From Burhinus oedicnemus (taxonomy: Eukaryota > Chordata > Aves > Charadriiformes > Burhinidae), in the NCBI GenBank assembly GCA_008921705.1, contig VFFE01007639.1:1125446-1189445 (forward strand): DNA of 64,000 nt, given 5' to 3'. The notes under the pieces are model-generated. The model was not told the origin of the DNA. It did not search any database and was given only the letters and a program-made list of their open reading frames with translations. The position numbers were made by a program, and so were the translations under genes. Shown here piece after piece: positions 37,901 through 49,561 of this stretch; the stretch's first letter is position 1, and each line of letters begins with the position of its first letter.

Positions 37901-39587
37901 GGCATCTCCAGAGTCACGTCTTAAGTTGGCTGAAAAATCCTCTGGAGGTACCTCTTTTTCTAGGGACTTTAAGGTAGCATAGAATAAGAAGGAACATCAG
38001 CTGAAATCCCTGCATATTGGGACCTAGTTTCCTGAAACTCATTTAAGTCCCAGGCACCAATTTCATCATCTAAATTTTCAGGACTGTCTAAGCTTAAGGC
38101 CATCTAAATTTATTAGTTAGCTCTGTACCTAGCTTGAACCTCTCCGGGCACCTAACTCTAGGGACCTATGCATGTTCATACTTGGGAGTTAAGCACTAAT
38201 TTCCCACCAAAGCTCTTCTGCAAGTGATACTCAGACATCTAAGCTCTATCTACATCACAGGAGTAACTTGCTAGAGAAATCTGGCATGTTACATGTGATT
38301 ACCACCAATTTTTGCCTAACTGCTGAGTAGTTAGATCATTCACCATGGAAATAAGAGAGTTGGAAAACAGGATCACCTTAGCCAGGAAACCAAATCCACA
38401 TCATTCGTATTGTAGGAAGGTGTATATCCACCTAGGAAGTAACCTTCCCAAATATATAAATGCACATTTTTTGAAACAGAGTCCCTGTGCTGCCAGAAGA
38501 GCAAGAGTCAGAGAAAGAGAACTGGAAGGAAGGACCCTTGCCCTGATCTACTAGTGTACTAAGGTGAAACAGAAGAGACACAGGCAGACTGGACCAAAGA
38601 ACACAATTAATTAATATTTTCTATTGCTTCCTTATATTCATATTAAAGGTTTTGACAAGTCTCATAATCTGATCTGCTGGAGACTCCAGATTTTTAGGAA
38701 TAAAGGCCTGCCGTAATTAGGGGATCTTTCTCTGCTGGCTTTCAGAAGTATCTGTTGTTTCTCTGTTGTCTTCACAGAGAATATAGCTTTAAAGAATGCT
38801 ATTTTTCCCCTGCAATCCTTCCTGCCTATTACCCTCATCAGCTAAACGATCTGTGAAAAAATTTACAAATTAAATTCCCCACAGCTCCCAGCTTAGGACT
38901 TTTGGTTTGGTGCCAAAGGTGGAGCAGGATGAATCTGGGCTGATGTACTCAGCAGTGCAGAAGGTCTTTCCAAAATTTTGGTGTTGGCTGAAAGTAATTT
39001 TTCTAGGATAGCGCAAAAAGCTCTTCCTTGGATTTATAAACAGCTAACTTTCTAGATCAAAGCTATGAAATTGTTTGATTACACCACAGATTGATCTAGA
39101 AAAATAAGATGTTTCCAGCAGCACTGGATAATGTCTGTTCATAATAACATTTCTAAAATTAGAACATTTTAATTATCATATTATTCATATTAAGACACAT
39201 TAGCAGCCATGTAGATTGCCATGTCATAACTAATATGACTGGAAATATGTCCTGTATTTCATGTTGCTGTTTGTATCATGAAATATATTAATAAATTAAA
39301 AAAAAAATGAATTGCCATTAAATTATCTTTTATTTCAAAATAAACTTAGAAAAATACTTTAAGGAAATATCCTGAGAAAAGTTCACCAGAAGTCAAAACT
39401 GCACTTCTGACACGTCTGTTTGGATACTGGATTATGGAATTGATCTCACCAAAGGTAGATGTTTACATATGATCTAAGGTGATTAGTTCAGATGGAGGTC
39501 TCTACAGCAGAGGTATGTAGGATGCAATTCAGCTGCCTAAACATAAACTTTTAGTGCCATGTGACATGCTGTAGGGTACCTGTGATA
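31991..39587. other. Unassigned AT-rich intergenic sequence
   Basis: No gene is supported over 7.6 kb. Frames at 32541-32887, 34027-34230, 35645-35891, 37116-37361 and 38345-38554 are short, unrecognised and lack splice context. Noted structures are a GT-rich patch near 33897-33912 with a G run after it, and a near-perfect palindrome at 37847-37869. The patch at 38030-38300 has recurring 'cacctaa'-like words that may be an old unnamed repeat. Confidence 0.4.
37847..37869. repeat. Perfect palindrome, 11-bp arms with 1-nt centre
   Basis: tttaacttaat, then a, then attaagttaaa. The arms are exact reverse complements. The sequence is AT-rich, so the palindrome may be chance. It could extrude as a small cruciform. 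No gene or transposon end is seen beside it. Confidence 0.7.
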
Positions 39588-40722
39588 ACATCTGTGGTGG
39601 GTTGACCCTGGCTGGGCACCAGGTATGCACTAAAGCCGCTCTATCACTTCCCCTCCTCAGCTGAACAGGGGGAGACAAAACATAACAAAAGACTCATGGG
39701 TCAAGGTAAGAACAGGGAGAGGTCACGCAGCAATTACCATCACAGCCAAAACAGAATCGTCTTGGGGAAATTTAATTTCTTACCACTCAAATCAGACTAG
39801 GATAATAAGAGATCAAACCGAATCTAAAACCACCTTCCTCCTATCCCTCCCTTCTTCCTGGGCTCAATTTCACTCCTGAATTCTCTACCTCCTCCCCCTG
39901 AACGGCGCAGAGAGATGGGGAATGGGGCTTGCAGTCAGTTCAGCACACATTGTTTCTGCTGCTCCTTCCTCCTCAGGGGGAGGACTCCTCACACTCTTCC
40001 CCTGCTCCAGCATGGAGTCCCTCTCATGGGAGACAGTCCTCCACAAATGGCTCCAGCATGGATCCTTTCCACAGGCTGCAGTCCTTCATGAACTGCTCCA
40101 GAATGGGTCCTTTCCACGGGATGCGGTTCTTCAGGAACAGATTGCTCCAGCATGGGTAACAAGTCCTGCCATCAAACCTGCTCCAGCATGGGCTCCTCTC
40201 TCCATGGGGCTACAGGTCATGCCAGGAGCCTGCTCCAGCGCAGGCTTCCCACAGGATCACAGACTCCTTCAGGCATCCACCTGCTCTGGGGTGGTGTCCT
40301 CCACGGGCTGCAGGTGGATATCTGCTTCACTGTTACCCTCCATGGGCTGCAGGCGGACAGCCTGCCTCACCATGGTCTTCACCATGGGCCACAGGGGAAT
40401 CTCTGCTCTGGCGCTTGGGGCACCTCCTGCCCCTCCTTCTTCACTGACCCTGGTGTCTGCAGAGTTTTTTCTCTCACATCTTCTCACTCCTCTCTCCAGC
40501 TGCTGTTTTACCACAGCTTTTTTCCTCTTATTAAGTATGTCATCCCAGAGGTGCTACCACTATTGCTGATGGGCTTGACCTTGGCCAGCAGCAGGTCCGT
40601 CTTGGAGCCGGCTGGCATTGGCTCTGCCAGACATCGGGGAAGCTTCTGGCAGCTGCTCATAGAAGCCACCCCTGTAGCCCCCTTGCTACCAAAACTTTGT
40701 CATGCCAACCCAATACAACAGC
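39588..40722 (-). mobile_element. Solo LTR of an avian endogenous retrovirus, copy 2 (with flanking target duplication)
   Basis: The LTR proper is 39593-40717 (1125 bp), with the same TGTGGTGG...CAATACA termini and internal order as the copy at 16223-17362. It is flanked by acatc (39588-39592) and acagc (40718-40722), a 5-bp duplication with one mismatch. The two flanks differ from those of copy 1, so this is a separate insertion and not the partner LTR of one provirus. The internal zone (about 40005-40400) repeats 'gctccagcatgg...ccacgggctgcag'-type units. Frames of 215 and 210 codons run through it on the plus strand, antisense to the LTR; they are repeat-driven and not viral proteins. No viral coding sequence lies next to it. 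Confidence 0.86.
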
Positions 40723-41104
40723 AAAACAATGGCATACACGACAGACGAATTATGGGACACTGTGATGACATTTGCATATACTAGTCCACAATGGCGCCTA
40801 TGCTAAGGCTGTGAAATTGCACCCCCAAAATAAAATGAAAGGAATGGTACTCAATACGGCTTCCCATCTCTAAAAATAAACTCTATTTTTAATATAGAAA
40901 ATTGCAAGCCTAGAGATGCAGATTTTTAAGGCATCTGTCATGTCTGAATTCTTACTGTATGAACCAATAAAGGAAGCATACTCACTACAAGAGCTGGAAA
41001 TCAAGCTTATGCTGTGCCATTAATATAATTGCAGCAGATGGAATGCTTTAGGACATGTTTTGCATTAAACAACCATTTTTTAAAATGATGATAAATAGAA
41101 AATA
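40723..41104. other. Unassigned sequence
   Basis: A short AT-rich interval with no gene or repeat seen. Confidence 0.4.
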
Positions 41105-41385
41105 AAATAGGCTTGGAGAAGGGCTACTAAGATGACCAAGGAGACAAAAAGCCTGTGTCCAGTAAGAAGTTTAAAAATATAGCTTGTTTAGCTCAGACAA
41201 ATGCGTCAGAGAGGAGTAAGCAGCAGGGAGAAAAAAAGAGCTACTTAACTTGAGAAAAAATTTTGGTGTAAGTATAAGTGTATGTAAGTTGGCCATGAAT
41301 AACTGAGCTCTAAACTAGATGGATATTTTTTTATCATAGTAACGATTTTCAGAACATCCTTCCAAGTGGCTGTCAAGGGGACTAG
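41105..41385 (+). mobile_element. Ancient CR1-clade LINE scrap, 3' part of the RT
   Basis: 41120-41134 reads RATKM, matching GATKMIRGLEHLSYEDRL in the 45-kb CR1, and the following text decays quickly. Downstream, 'ttggccatgaataactgag' at about 41289 and 'cagaacatccttccaagtgg' at about 41351 match phrases that I recall from old CR1/L3 3' ends (the region preceding 'NRLP'). Stops interrupt the frame. It is highly diverged, so the assignment is moderate. Confidence 0.52.
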
Positions 41386-43240
41386 TGACATCAAAACTCC
41401 GTCCTCTCCCCTGTCCTTGTCCAAAGGTTTAAAAACAGAAGATGATGAATTTATGAATCAGATTATCTGCTGTGATTGGCTGTGATAGTGGGCAGTGAAA
41501 TTCCCTAGCTGCCTTCTTACTGCTAAATCAAAGAGGATCTCTGATCATGCTAGATTGGCATGGCCTGGCTCATCCTGTCATTGACAAAGTTCAATCTCCT
41601 CTAAGTAGGCTGTCCACATGGAATGGAACTTGGCTTTGGTCTCATCTGTAGCCCATGTGGTGCCTTCAGGAAATAAAAGCTATGTTGTGTGGATTTTGTG
41701 TGGTTTTTTTCAGTTCAAAGTAACTCAAATGATCTGAGGGATGTGCTGTAACCCATCAGAGTGATGTTTTATAACATGAAATAGGTACGTGCTGCACACT
41801 TATGAGTTCACTGTGCAGCACACTGAACACGAGGGTGCAGAGCCTGCTGAGCTGGTTTGGTTAGTGTTGTTTTTTGCTTAGTTACACTTAATTTACAAAC
41901 CACATTTCAAGACTCAGTACCTCAGTGGCCCTCAGATCAGTGATAGAAAATTGGGAAATGCCACTTTTTTGCTGAAGACTGTCCATACGGGACCTCATAT
42001 GTTCTCTGCCAGAACTGTGGAGAGTGTGTCACTTCCAGAGGAATGTAGATGGAGGAACCCACGCCTGGTACAACCTCATCCATGCTGTCTCCTGGTGTGA
42101 GAGACACCCTAAGTCTTCCCTTGTCTTGGAGACAGCTAGTTGGAGCAGCCCAAAGCAGAGCAGATGAGGAAGCTAACAGGGAAGCAATGTGAGCGATTAG
42201 CGGTGTAGTGCTTGATCTTGTTCCCCGGTCCTCTTTTGTACAGCTGTGTTAGTATGGTCTCCTGGGTGAGATTCTTTATCCTCAATAAAAGTGTGCTTGA
42301 GAAATTCAGAAAAAGCTTTAAAAGATACAGGTAACCTGGTAATCATGGTAAGTCTAAGTTGGTATAGAAAGTATTCCGACAAATAAAATAGTATCAATAG
42401 AAAAATTCACCTTCTTAGACTTAAAATTATTTTTCTTATTTAGCTACTCCCAGCCCTCCTGGTAGTGATGATCAGTCTAAGGAGTTTTATGGATGTGTTA
42501 GTGAGATTGAGAGTATTCCTTATAAAACACATGAACTTCTCAACCATAGGTGTTGATTTGCATTGGATTTCAGTACTGCTTTTGATAATAGAAGTGGCTA
42601 TGAACTCTGCTTTGAAGGTAAAACTGCCTTTGTTGTTTACGTGTAGTTGTTCCTTCTGTGTGGGGGAGCAGCAGTTTGCTCCTTTTGCTCAGACAGCCCA
42701 ATGCTATGGGCATGATGCACGTTAGAAACCCACTGGTGGCTTGAATGGGAATCTGCTGAAACTGGGAGCCCTGCCTTTCACGATTGGTTCTGTTCACACA
42801 GCTGGCACATAACTTACCATAAATAACAAGGAACAGTGCTAAACCCCGTTAACTGAGTTTCCCGCTTTACTTTCTCTTTTCGTTTATTTCTTTTAAGAAA
42901 TATCAGTTATATACATATGTAAGTTATATTTATATATATCATCTATATATATATCACTCAGGAATAATCAAAGAATTAAAAAGAATTAGTTACGCTTGCA
43001 ACAAGTGATGTCCTATACGTGGGTATGAAGAGCAATACAGGTTGGAAGAATGGCTTGAATTCTGACAAGAGAGATAAGGTTGTGTGCGGTGTTGTGCATC
43101 CAAAACTAGATGTAAAAACAGTATCTGAATAGAATTTTTAATAAATGTGTCGGGATCAGAGATGGAGGTGAGCCAGTCTATATCACTTTTTGCTGCAAGA
43201 AAGATCTCCAGTGTTTTTCCGGGGAGGGAAAGGTTGAGAA
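41386..43240. other. Unassigned sequence with one strong polyadenylation-like site
   Basis: No gene is supported. aataaa at 41672-41677 is followed within about 30 bases by a GT-rich then T-rich stretch, the classical layout of a cleavage site on the plus strand. An AT dinucleotide-rich tract occupies about 42905-42955. Opposing frames at 42465-42725 and 42570-42797 overlap and look random. Confidence 0.4.
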
Positions 43241-43365
43241 GGAAAGGAAAGGAAAGGAAAGGAAAGGAAAGGAAAGGAAAGGAAAGGAAAGGAAAGGAAA
43301 GGAAAGGAAAGGAAAGGAAAGGAAAGGAAAGGAAAGGAAAGGAAAGGAAAGGAAAGGAAAGGAAA
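43241..43365 (+). repeat. (GGAAA)25 microsatellite
   Basis: Twenty-five uninterrupted GGAAA units (125 bp), with purine-only flanks extending the homopurine run to about 43236-43366. The array is mirror-symmetric, a property that favours intramolecular triplex (H-DNA). The frame 43147-43383 that crosses it encodes a KERKG-type repeat only because 5 is coprime to 3 and none of the three phases creates a stop. It is not a gene. Purity suggests recent expansion or high instability. Confidence 0.97.
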
Positions 43366-45143
43366 ACCCCTAATTTTGTGTGAATAGAGTTGAATGCATG
43401 AGAGGGAAAAACAGAAGAAACTTACACTTTTGTGATGAGAGTACCAAATTATTGCAATAAAGAGTACAAAGTTATTGCATTAATAACAATGGCTCACAGA
43501 ACTGAATGAATGGCTTCAATGATTTGTGCAGTTGCCTGGATTACATATACTGCCACATACAAACTCAACATACTGAGGTGTATTAAAACTGTTGATAATG
43601 TTGATGGTGAAACATAAAACTCGCCTTAAAACTCAGATATTTATCAAAAGGTTTGCTAAGGTTCATGGGCCTTTTGAATGAACTTGAAGAGAATTACGGC
43701 TTTGAAATGACATCATGAAAAATTTGTGGTGCAATATGAAACACAGTAAAACTACTCACTTACAGAGGCAATTTTCAGCCAGGCAGCACCTAATACCTCC
43801 TGCATGTTAGTGAGACAAGCATATCACAGCCCGTGTGCCTTTGAGAATCCCTCTTATCCAAATAAAATAAATGTTACAATATAGAGCTTCTTTGCATCTC
43901 AGGTTTAAATGGCAGATTGTAATTAGTGTTTAGAGCATGTGAAATGTGACTTGGGGAATCTGCTGTGTATGGCTTACAAATTCTGATTAATTTTATAAAA
44001 AACTGTTTCATTTGGTGCCTCCATATGTGATGAGTCACCTAGAGCTGGCAAGATTCCTGATATTCACATATTGCCCGTCCTGTCTGAAAGATATCACAGA
44101 TCTTCTGCAGAAAGGTTGGTAGCATTAGGGACTGAGAAGTGGTAAAGCAATATAAAAATATAAAAGAACGGCTGAGGAACAAATATTTATTTCTAAAACA
44201 GAATCATGCTTTTTGTGTATGTAGGAAGAAAAAAGACCCCAAACATTTTCTTCATGGCAGAGGCATTTCTTATGTTTTCAAGACAAGAAATTCCTGAACA
44301 TTCCTGCATTATTGTGTTATAAGAATAATCTTTTCCTGGTCATGCATTTTTCTCATTTGCATTAGCAAAGTGTTTCCTCACTCCAGGACTTAGATTGCTT
44401 CATCTGACTGAGTAGTCTTCAAAGTATTCTCAAGTAAATTCTCTCTTTCCTTGAAATATTTTTCCTTTCCTTATCTCAGCATTAAATATCTTCGCATCAC
44501 TCAGTCTACAGGGGTTACTAACAGCTCTCTTCAGAAACCAGCATCTTGTATGTTTATTTCCATATTCTGTTCTTCAAATGATATCAGATAATACTTGCTT
44601 AGTGTGCCATGGCTGTCTTTAAAATAAGGGAATCTTGTTTAAAGTTTTCAATGTGGATTTTCCCCAAAGAAACAGACAGGAAATGTGGGGACCTTGTTGA
44701 GAAAAATCTGTTGGGAAGACAGAAGTAATGAAAGCCGAGACTTGAAGTAACTTGTGCTTTGTTAAGAGAACCCATAAAAGGCTAGTTTATCCTCAAAACA
44801 GAGTGGCAGTAACAAGACAGGACAAAGAAATGTCATGGGTGCTTGTTTAATACACCCTTACAGCAACTATTATTAGGGCACAAGTAACACTTAAACTAAG
44901 ATGCTTGTGTTCATACTGTATGGTCTGATTCTGACCACTGGATCATCTTAAAACTCAAATCTGAATCACAGTCCTAAACCTGGTATACAGTGTTGGCTCC
45001 TAGGAGATTAACACTCCTAGGAACAACTCAAACCACATAAAATACAATTCAAAAATGCAGTGTTGTGTTTTTGTTTTTACCTAATCTGGTTGTATTCCTT
45101 ATGAGATGTTATCCTAATTTTACTTAAAGAAAGACAAGAAATG
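43366..45143. other. Unassigned AT-rich sequence, possible regulatory patch
   Basis: No frame of interest and no transposon recognised. The part from about 43600 to 44110 is complex unique sequence with an AP-1 consensus (tgagtca, 44031-44037). Confidence 0.4.
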
Positions 45144-47265
45144 ATCATAGAATCTTAGAATGGTTTGGGTTGGAAGGGACCTTAAAGATCATCTAGTTCC
45201 AACCCCCTGCCATAGGCAACGACACCTTCCACTAGGCCAGGTAACTCAAAGCCTCGTCCAACCTGGCCTTGAACACTTCAAGGGATGGAGCATTCACAAC
45301 TTCTCTGGGCAACCTGTTCCAGCATCTTATCACCCTCAGAGTAAAAAATTTCTTCCTAATATCCAACATAAATCTATCCTCTTTTGGTTTAAAACTGTTA
45401 CCCCTCATACTATCACTACGCTCCCTGATAAAGAGTCCCTTCCCATCTTTCCTGTAGGCCCCTGTTAAGTACTGGAAGGCCACAATAAGGTCTCCCCGGA
45501 TCTTTCTCTTCTCCAGGCTGAACAACCCCAACTCTTTCAGCCTGTCCTCATAGGAGAGGTGCTCCAGCCCTCTGATCATCTTTGTGGCCCCCCTCTGGAC
45601 TTGCTCCAACAGGTCCATGTCCTTCTTATGTTGAGGGCTCCAGACCTGGATGCAGTAATCCAGGTGGGGTCTCACCAGAGCAGAGTAGAGGGCCAGAATC
45701 ACCTCCCTCAACCTGCTGGCCACACTTCTTTTGATGCAGCCAGGGATATGGCTGGCTTTCCGGGCTGCGAGCGCACATTGCCAGTACATGTTGAGCTTCT
45801 CATCAACCAACACCCCTAAGTCCTTCTTCTCAGGGCTGCTTTCAATCCATTCTCTACCCAGCCTGTGTTTGTGCTTGGGATTGCCCCAACCCATGTGCAG
45901 GACTTTGCACTTGGCCTTCTTGAACTTCATGAGATTTGCACAGGCCCACCTCTCAAGCCTACCAAGATCCATCTGGATGGCATCCATTCCCTCCAACGTG
46001 TTGACTGCTCCACACGGCTTGGTGTCATTGGCAAACTTGCTGAGGGTGCGCTCAACCCCACTGTCCATGTCACCAACAAAAATGTAAAACAGTGCCAGTC
46101 CCAATACTGACCCCTAAGGAACTCCACTCGTCACTGGTCTCCACTTGGACGTTGAGCCATTTACTGCAAGTCTTTGAGTGCAACCGTCCAGCCAATTCCT
46201 TATCGACTGAGTGGTCTATCCATCCAATCCATGTATCTGCAATTTAGAGACCAGGATGTCATGTGCGACAACAACAAATGCTTTGCATAAGTCCAGGTAG
46301 ATGATGTCAGTTGCTCTTCCCTTATCCACCAATGCTGTAACCCTGTTGTAGAAGGCCACCAATTTGTCAGGCAGGATTTGCCCTTAATGAAGCCATGTTG
46401 GCTGTTATCAATCACCTCCTTATTTTCCATGTGCCTTAGCGTAGTTTGCAGCATCTGCTCCATGATCTTGCCAGGCACAGAGGTGAGACTAACTGGCCTG
46501 TAGTTTCCTGGATCTTCCTTTTTTTCCCTTTTTAAAAATGGAGGTTATGTTTCCCTTTTTCCAGTCAGTGGGAACTTCACTGGACTGCCAGGACTTCTTG
46601 AATATGATGATAATAGCTTAGCAACTTCATCCACCAGTTCCCTCAGGACCTGCGGATGCACCTCATCGGGTCGCATGGATTTGTGCACCTTCAGGTTTCT
46701 CAGGTGGTCTTGAACCTGATCTTCTTCTACACTGGGTGGTTTTTCATTCTCCAAGTCCCTGCCTTTGCCTTCTGCAACTTGGGTGGTGCGGTTAGAGCCC
46801 TCACTGGTGAAGACTGAGGCAAAAAACTTATTGAGAACCTCAGCCTTTTCCACATCCCGGGTGACCAGGTCTCCTGTTTCCTTTCAGAGAGGGCCCACAT
46901 TTTCCCTAGTCTTTCTTTCATCACTGGCATACCTATAGAAGCTTTTCTTGTTTCCCTTGATGTCCCTGGCCAGATTGAATTCTATCAGGGCTGTAGCTTT
47001 CCTAACCTGATCCATGGCTGCTCGGACAATTTCTATGTATTCCTCCCAGGCTACATGTGCTTGCTTCCACCTTCTATAGGCCTCCTTTTTGTGTTTGAGT
47101 TTGTCCAAGAGCTCCTTGTTCATCCATGCAGGCCTTCTGGTTTTTTTGCCTGACTTCCTCTTTGTTGGGATTCATGGCCCTGAGCTTGGAGGAAGTGATC
47201 CTTGAATATTAACCAGCTTTCCCTGCCCCCTCTTCTCTCCAGAGCTTTATCCCATGGTACTCTAC
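45144..47265 (-). mobile_element. CR1 LINE copy, 5'-truncated, antisense, comparatively young
   Basis: The best-preserved element in the window. The plus-strand start 'atcatagaatcttagaatgg' followed by 'gtttgggttggaagggacc' is the reverse-complemented CR1 3' end with its short terminal repeat. Going leftward from 47265 on the minus strand one meets the domain order of CR1 ORF2: linker (47123-46884, [20 protein letters not shown]), RT N-terminal half (46853-46545, and PGNYRPVSLT at 46511-46482), RT fingers/palm (46478-46200, [14 protein letters not shown]) and RT C-terminal half (46104-45232). These pieces lie in different frames, so several frameshifts have occurred. The endonuclease is missing because of 5' truncation. 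No target duplication is apparent, as is usual for CR1. Confidence 0.95.
45232..46104 (-). pseudogene. CR1 reverse transcriptase C-terminal fragment (dead)
   Basis: An open stretch of 290 codons covering the palm to the C-terminus of CR1 ORF2. The catalytic FADD box (residues 24-27) reads FAND: codon AAT at 46029-46027 replaces the first aspartate of the metal-binding pair, so it could not polymerise even if expressed. Later landmarks are LYSALVRPHLDYC, the RGLEHLSYEDRLKELGLFSL block and the terminal CWNRLPREVV segment. The stretch ends in a natural stop shortly after SLEVFKARLDEAL, which is the usual CR1 C-terminus. The start methionine is internal to the original protein and has no meaning. 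The upstream part is out of frame. Overlapping plus-strand frames at 45160-46110 are mirror artefacts. Confidence 0.92.
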
Positions 47266-47486
47266 CAAATTATGGTAGAAAAATGACATAATCTGGGACT
47301 TTCAGGCCTGTTTTAGCATCTCAGAAATCAGTTCCTATAGCTGCTCACTGGACCTGCACTATATTGGAATGGATGTGACAGCTCTGACACTGTCCTCCAG
47401 AAGAAACAGTTCTCCTGAACAAAAATAAATATTAAGTGGTGCAAGGAAGGGTTTGGTTCATATCCTGTAGTGAGTAGAACATTCAG
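47266..47486. other. Short unassigned spacer between CR1 insertions
   Basis: No gene seen. The minus frame 47328-47567 runs across this spacer into the next CR1 fragment and is not credible as a gene. Confidence 0.5.
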
Positions 47487-47589
47487 AATCATAGAATGTT
47501 TTGTGTTGGAAAAGACCCTTAAGATCATCGAGTACAACAGTAAACCTAACACTGCCAAGTTCACCACTAAACAATGTCACTAAGTGCCA
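47487..47589 (-). mobile_element. CR1 3'-end fragment, antisense
   Basis: 'aatcatagaatgttttgtgt', then 'cttaagatcatcgagtaca' and 'cctaacactgccaagttcac' are the reverse complement of a CR1 3' UTR of a subfamily different from the neighbour at 45144. The element is truncated to about 100 bp. It sits only about 220 bp beyond the 5' end of the larger CR1, in the same orientation. Confidence 0.85.
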
Positions 47590-49561
47590 TGAATTGAAGT
47601 TGAATGGAAGTTCCAGTACATGATGGATGTACTGGAAATTTGGCTACATTCTGTATGAGAACTGAAGCAAAATGTTTTAAAATTCTCTGAAGGAAATTTT
47701 CTTTGAAGTTGTATGAAACCATTAGAAATATTTTGTTTCAGGAAAATTGGGGCATTTCATTTTGATGTTGACAATTTTTTTTCACTGCAAAATATAGTAA
47801 TACACAGTTAAAATATGCAAATTATGATATTTTTAAAAATCAGATTTAAAAAATAAAAGACTGATCTGCATGCACTGTCAAAGGAAATTCAATCTTCTTG
47901 ACAATTTTCTTCCTTTTTCACTTCCAAAATGAAATTCCAGGAAAACTGACCTGATTTTACAAGGATTTTGATAATACTGTTTATTCTGATGGAAAAAGGC
48001 TCTTTGGGAGTGTCCCTGAGCAGCTCTGGTAATGAGCTTATCCATGAAACGTTTGCTGAACAGGTAATGTCTACTGAATTGAATTACTGTGCTTCCTTTA
48101 TAACACACTGATCTTTAGATTCATGATTTCATTTGTTTACTTTCCTGTTTTATGGCTAAAGTGAAACTAATCAAGGAATAAAAAAACAGGAGAGCGCTAT
48201 ATTGGCATGCAGTTTACATTTTCTTATTTGCAAATCTGCAAGCTTTTCAAAACTAATGCAATAGAAAATTAACTGTTCTATTGAAGGATGCTGGGAATTG
48301 CTCTCACTCCCACCAGGGAAAAGTTTTATCTTTTGAAACATGGCTTGACTTTGGTTTTAACTATAATTAACTCAGTTAATAGAAGGACGAAAAAAAAATA
48401 CCTGTCAAGAAATTAGCTGCGCGACCAGTCAGTTCATTAAAAATGAATAAATAAATAAATAAAAGTCACCCATTCTGTCTCTGCAATATATCAGAAAGGG
48501 AAGAAGAGATTATAAAGAAGAAAAATAAAGTGATTACTTTGATTCATTATAAATTAGTGTAGTAAATTTTAGAAATGCTGTACTTTAAGTCATTCTAACA
48601 AAATAAAAGTCACAAGTCGCTCATTCACCTAGGTACACTCTGAATATTTCAAATCTATCTTTTTAGGAAATGTACGGCTTTGCTGTATAACTTGGTAACT
48701 TTTTCATTGCCCTGAAAAAGCAGAGCACTGAAATAGTAGGGACAGATGTATCAAAAATAATTAAAGAAGTAATCCTTACTCTGGCACAAATGTCCTTGCG
48801 ATACCACTATAGTATACCACCAGTTGCTAACAGGGAATTCTTCTCATCTCTGCTTAACTGTGATTTTTTTTTTTTGGCCTTACCTCCCAAGCTACTGTCC
48901 CCTCAAACTACTCACTGTTGTTCCAGCTGTAGGCAGGTAGTTGTGTGCTGCGTGTGGCACGAGCACAGTGCAAGTACAGCCTCTGCCCCTGAGACCTTTC
49001 AATCAGACGAGGAACGTGAGGATAAAACTTCAGCTTGTTATTAGCAGCAGGGTTGGCTTATGTGTATCTTAATCACCGCCAATTGTTTTCCGTCAGGAAA
49101 AGGAGAATTTTAAAGAAGGGCTTCCAGTACATCATGGGTTTGGTATTTCTGTGATCCTGTGTAATCTGCAGAGCTGCCATATCCTGTGAATGTTATGCAA
49201 AAAGGTTGAGTGAGATTAAGGTGTGTTCTGCATAGGGGATCTTGGAAAGATACCTTAACTGAAATTATAGAAAGCTGCTATAAAGAAGAAAGGAATAATC
49301 CAGTATCCATTTCCAGGATGGCACTTTGCTGGTGACACAGGACCTCTCTGCAAGAGGAAAGACTCTTTATCTTTACAGGTAGAGAAACACTGGAACTGAG
49401 AGTTTAGGGCAGCTTTAGAGTCTCCATCATAAGAATTAAAAAAAAAAAAACAAACAATAAAAACCAGATACTTGTCGGAGAAAACAGATATAGTATAGCA
49501 ATGAAACCAAAGAGTGGAAAGATGATCTCCCAGGCCTGTTTCAAGCCTATCTTCTATAATT
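47590..49561. other. Unassigned AT-rich sequence
   Basis: No gene is supported. An A/T tetranucleotide run (aaataaataaataaataaaa) lies near 48443-48465, and an A run at 49437-49450. Frames at 47878-48108 and 48790-49044 are unrecognised. Confidence 0.4.

Noticed and set aside
16223..40717. The two LTRs as the 5' and 3' LTRs of one provirus
   Set aside because: They are about 22 kb apart, no gag/pol/env lies between them, unrelated elements do, and each has its own target-site flank.
43147..43383. A 78-codon frame encoding a lysine/glutamate-rich repeat
   Set aside because: It is the GGAAA microsatellite read in frame; a pentamer with no stop in any phase always gives an open repeat peptide.
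45160..46110. Several plus-strand frames of 62-118 codons
   Set aside because: They are antisense shadows of the CR1 reverse transcriptase remnant on the minus strand.
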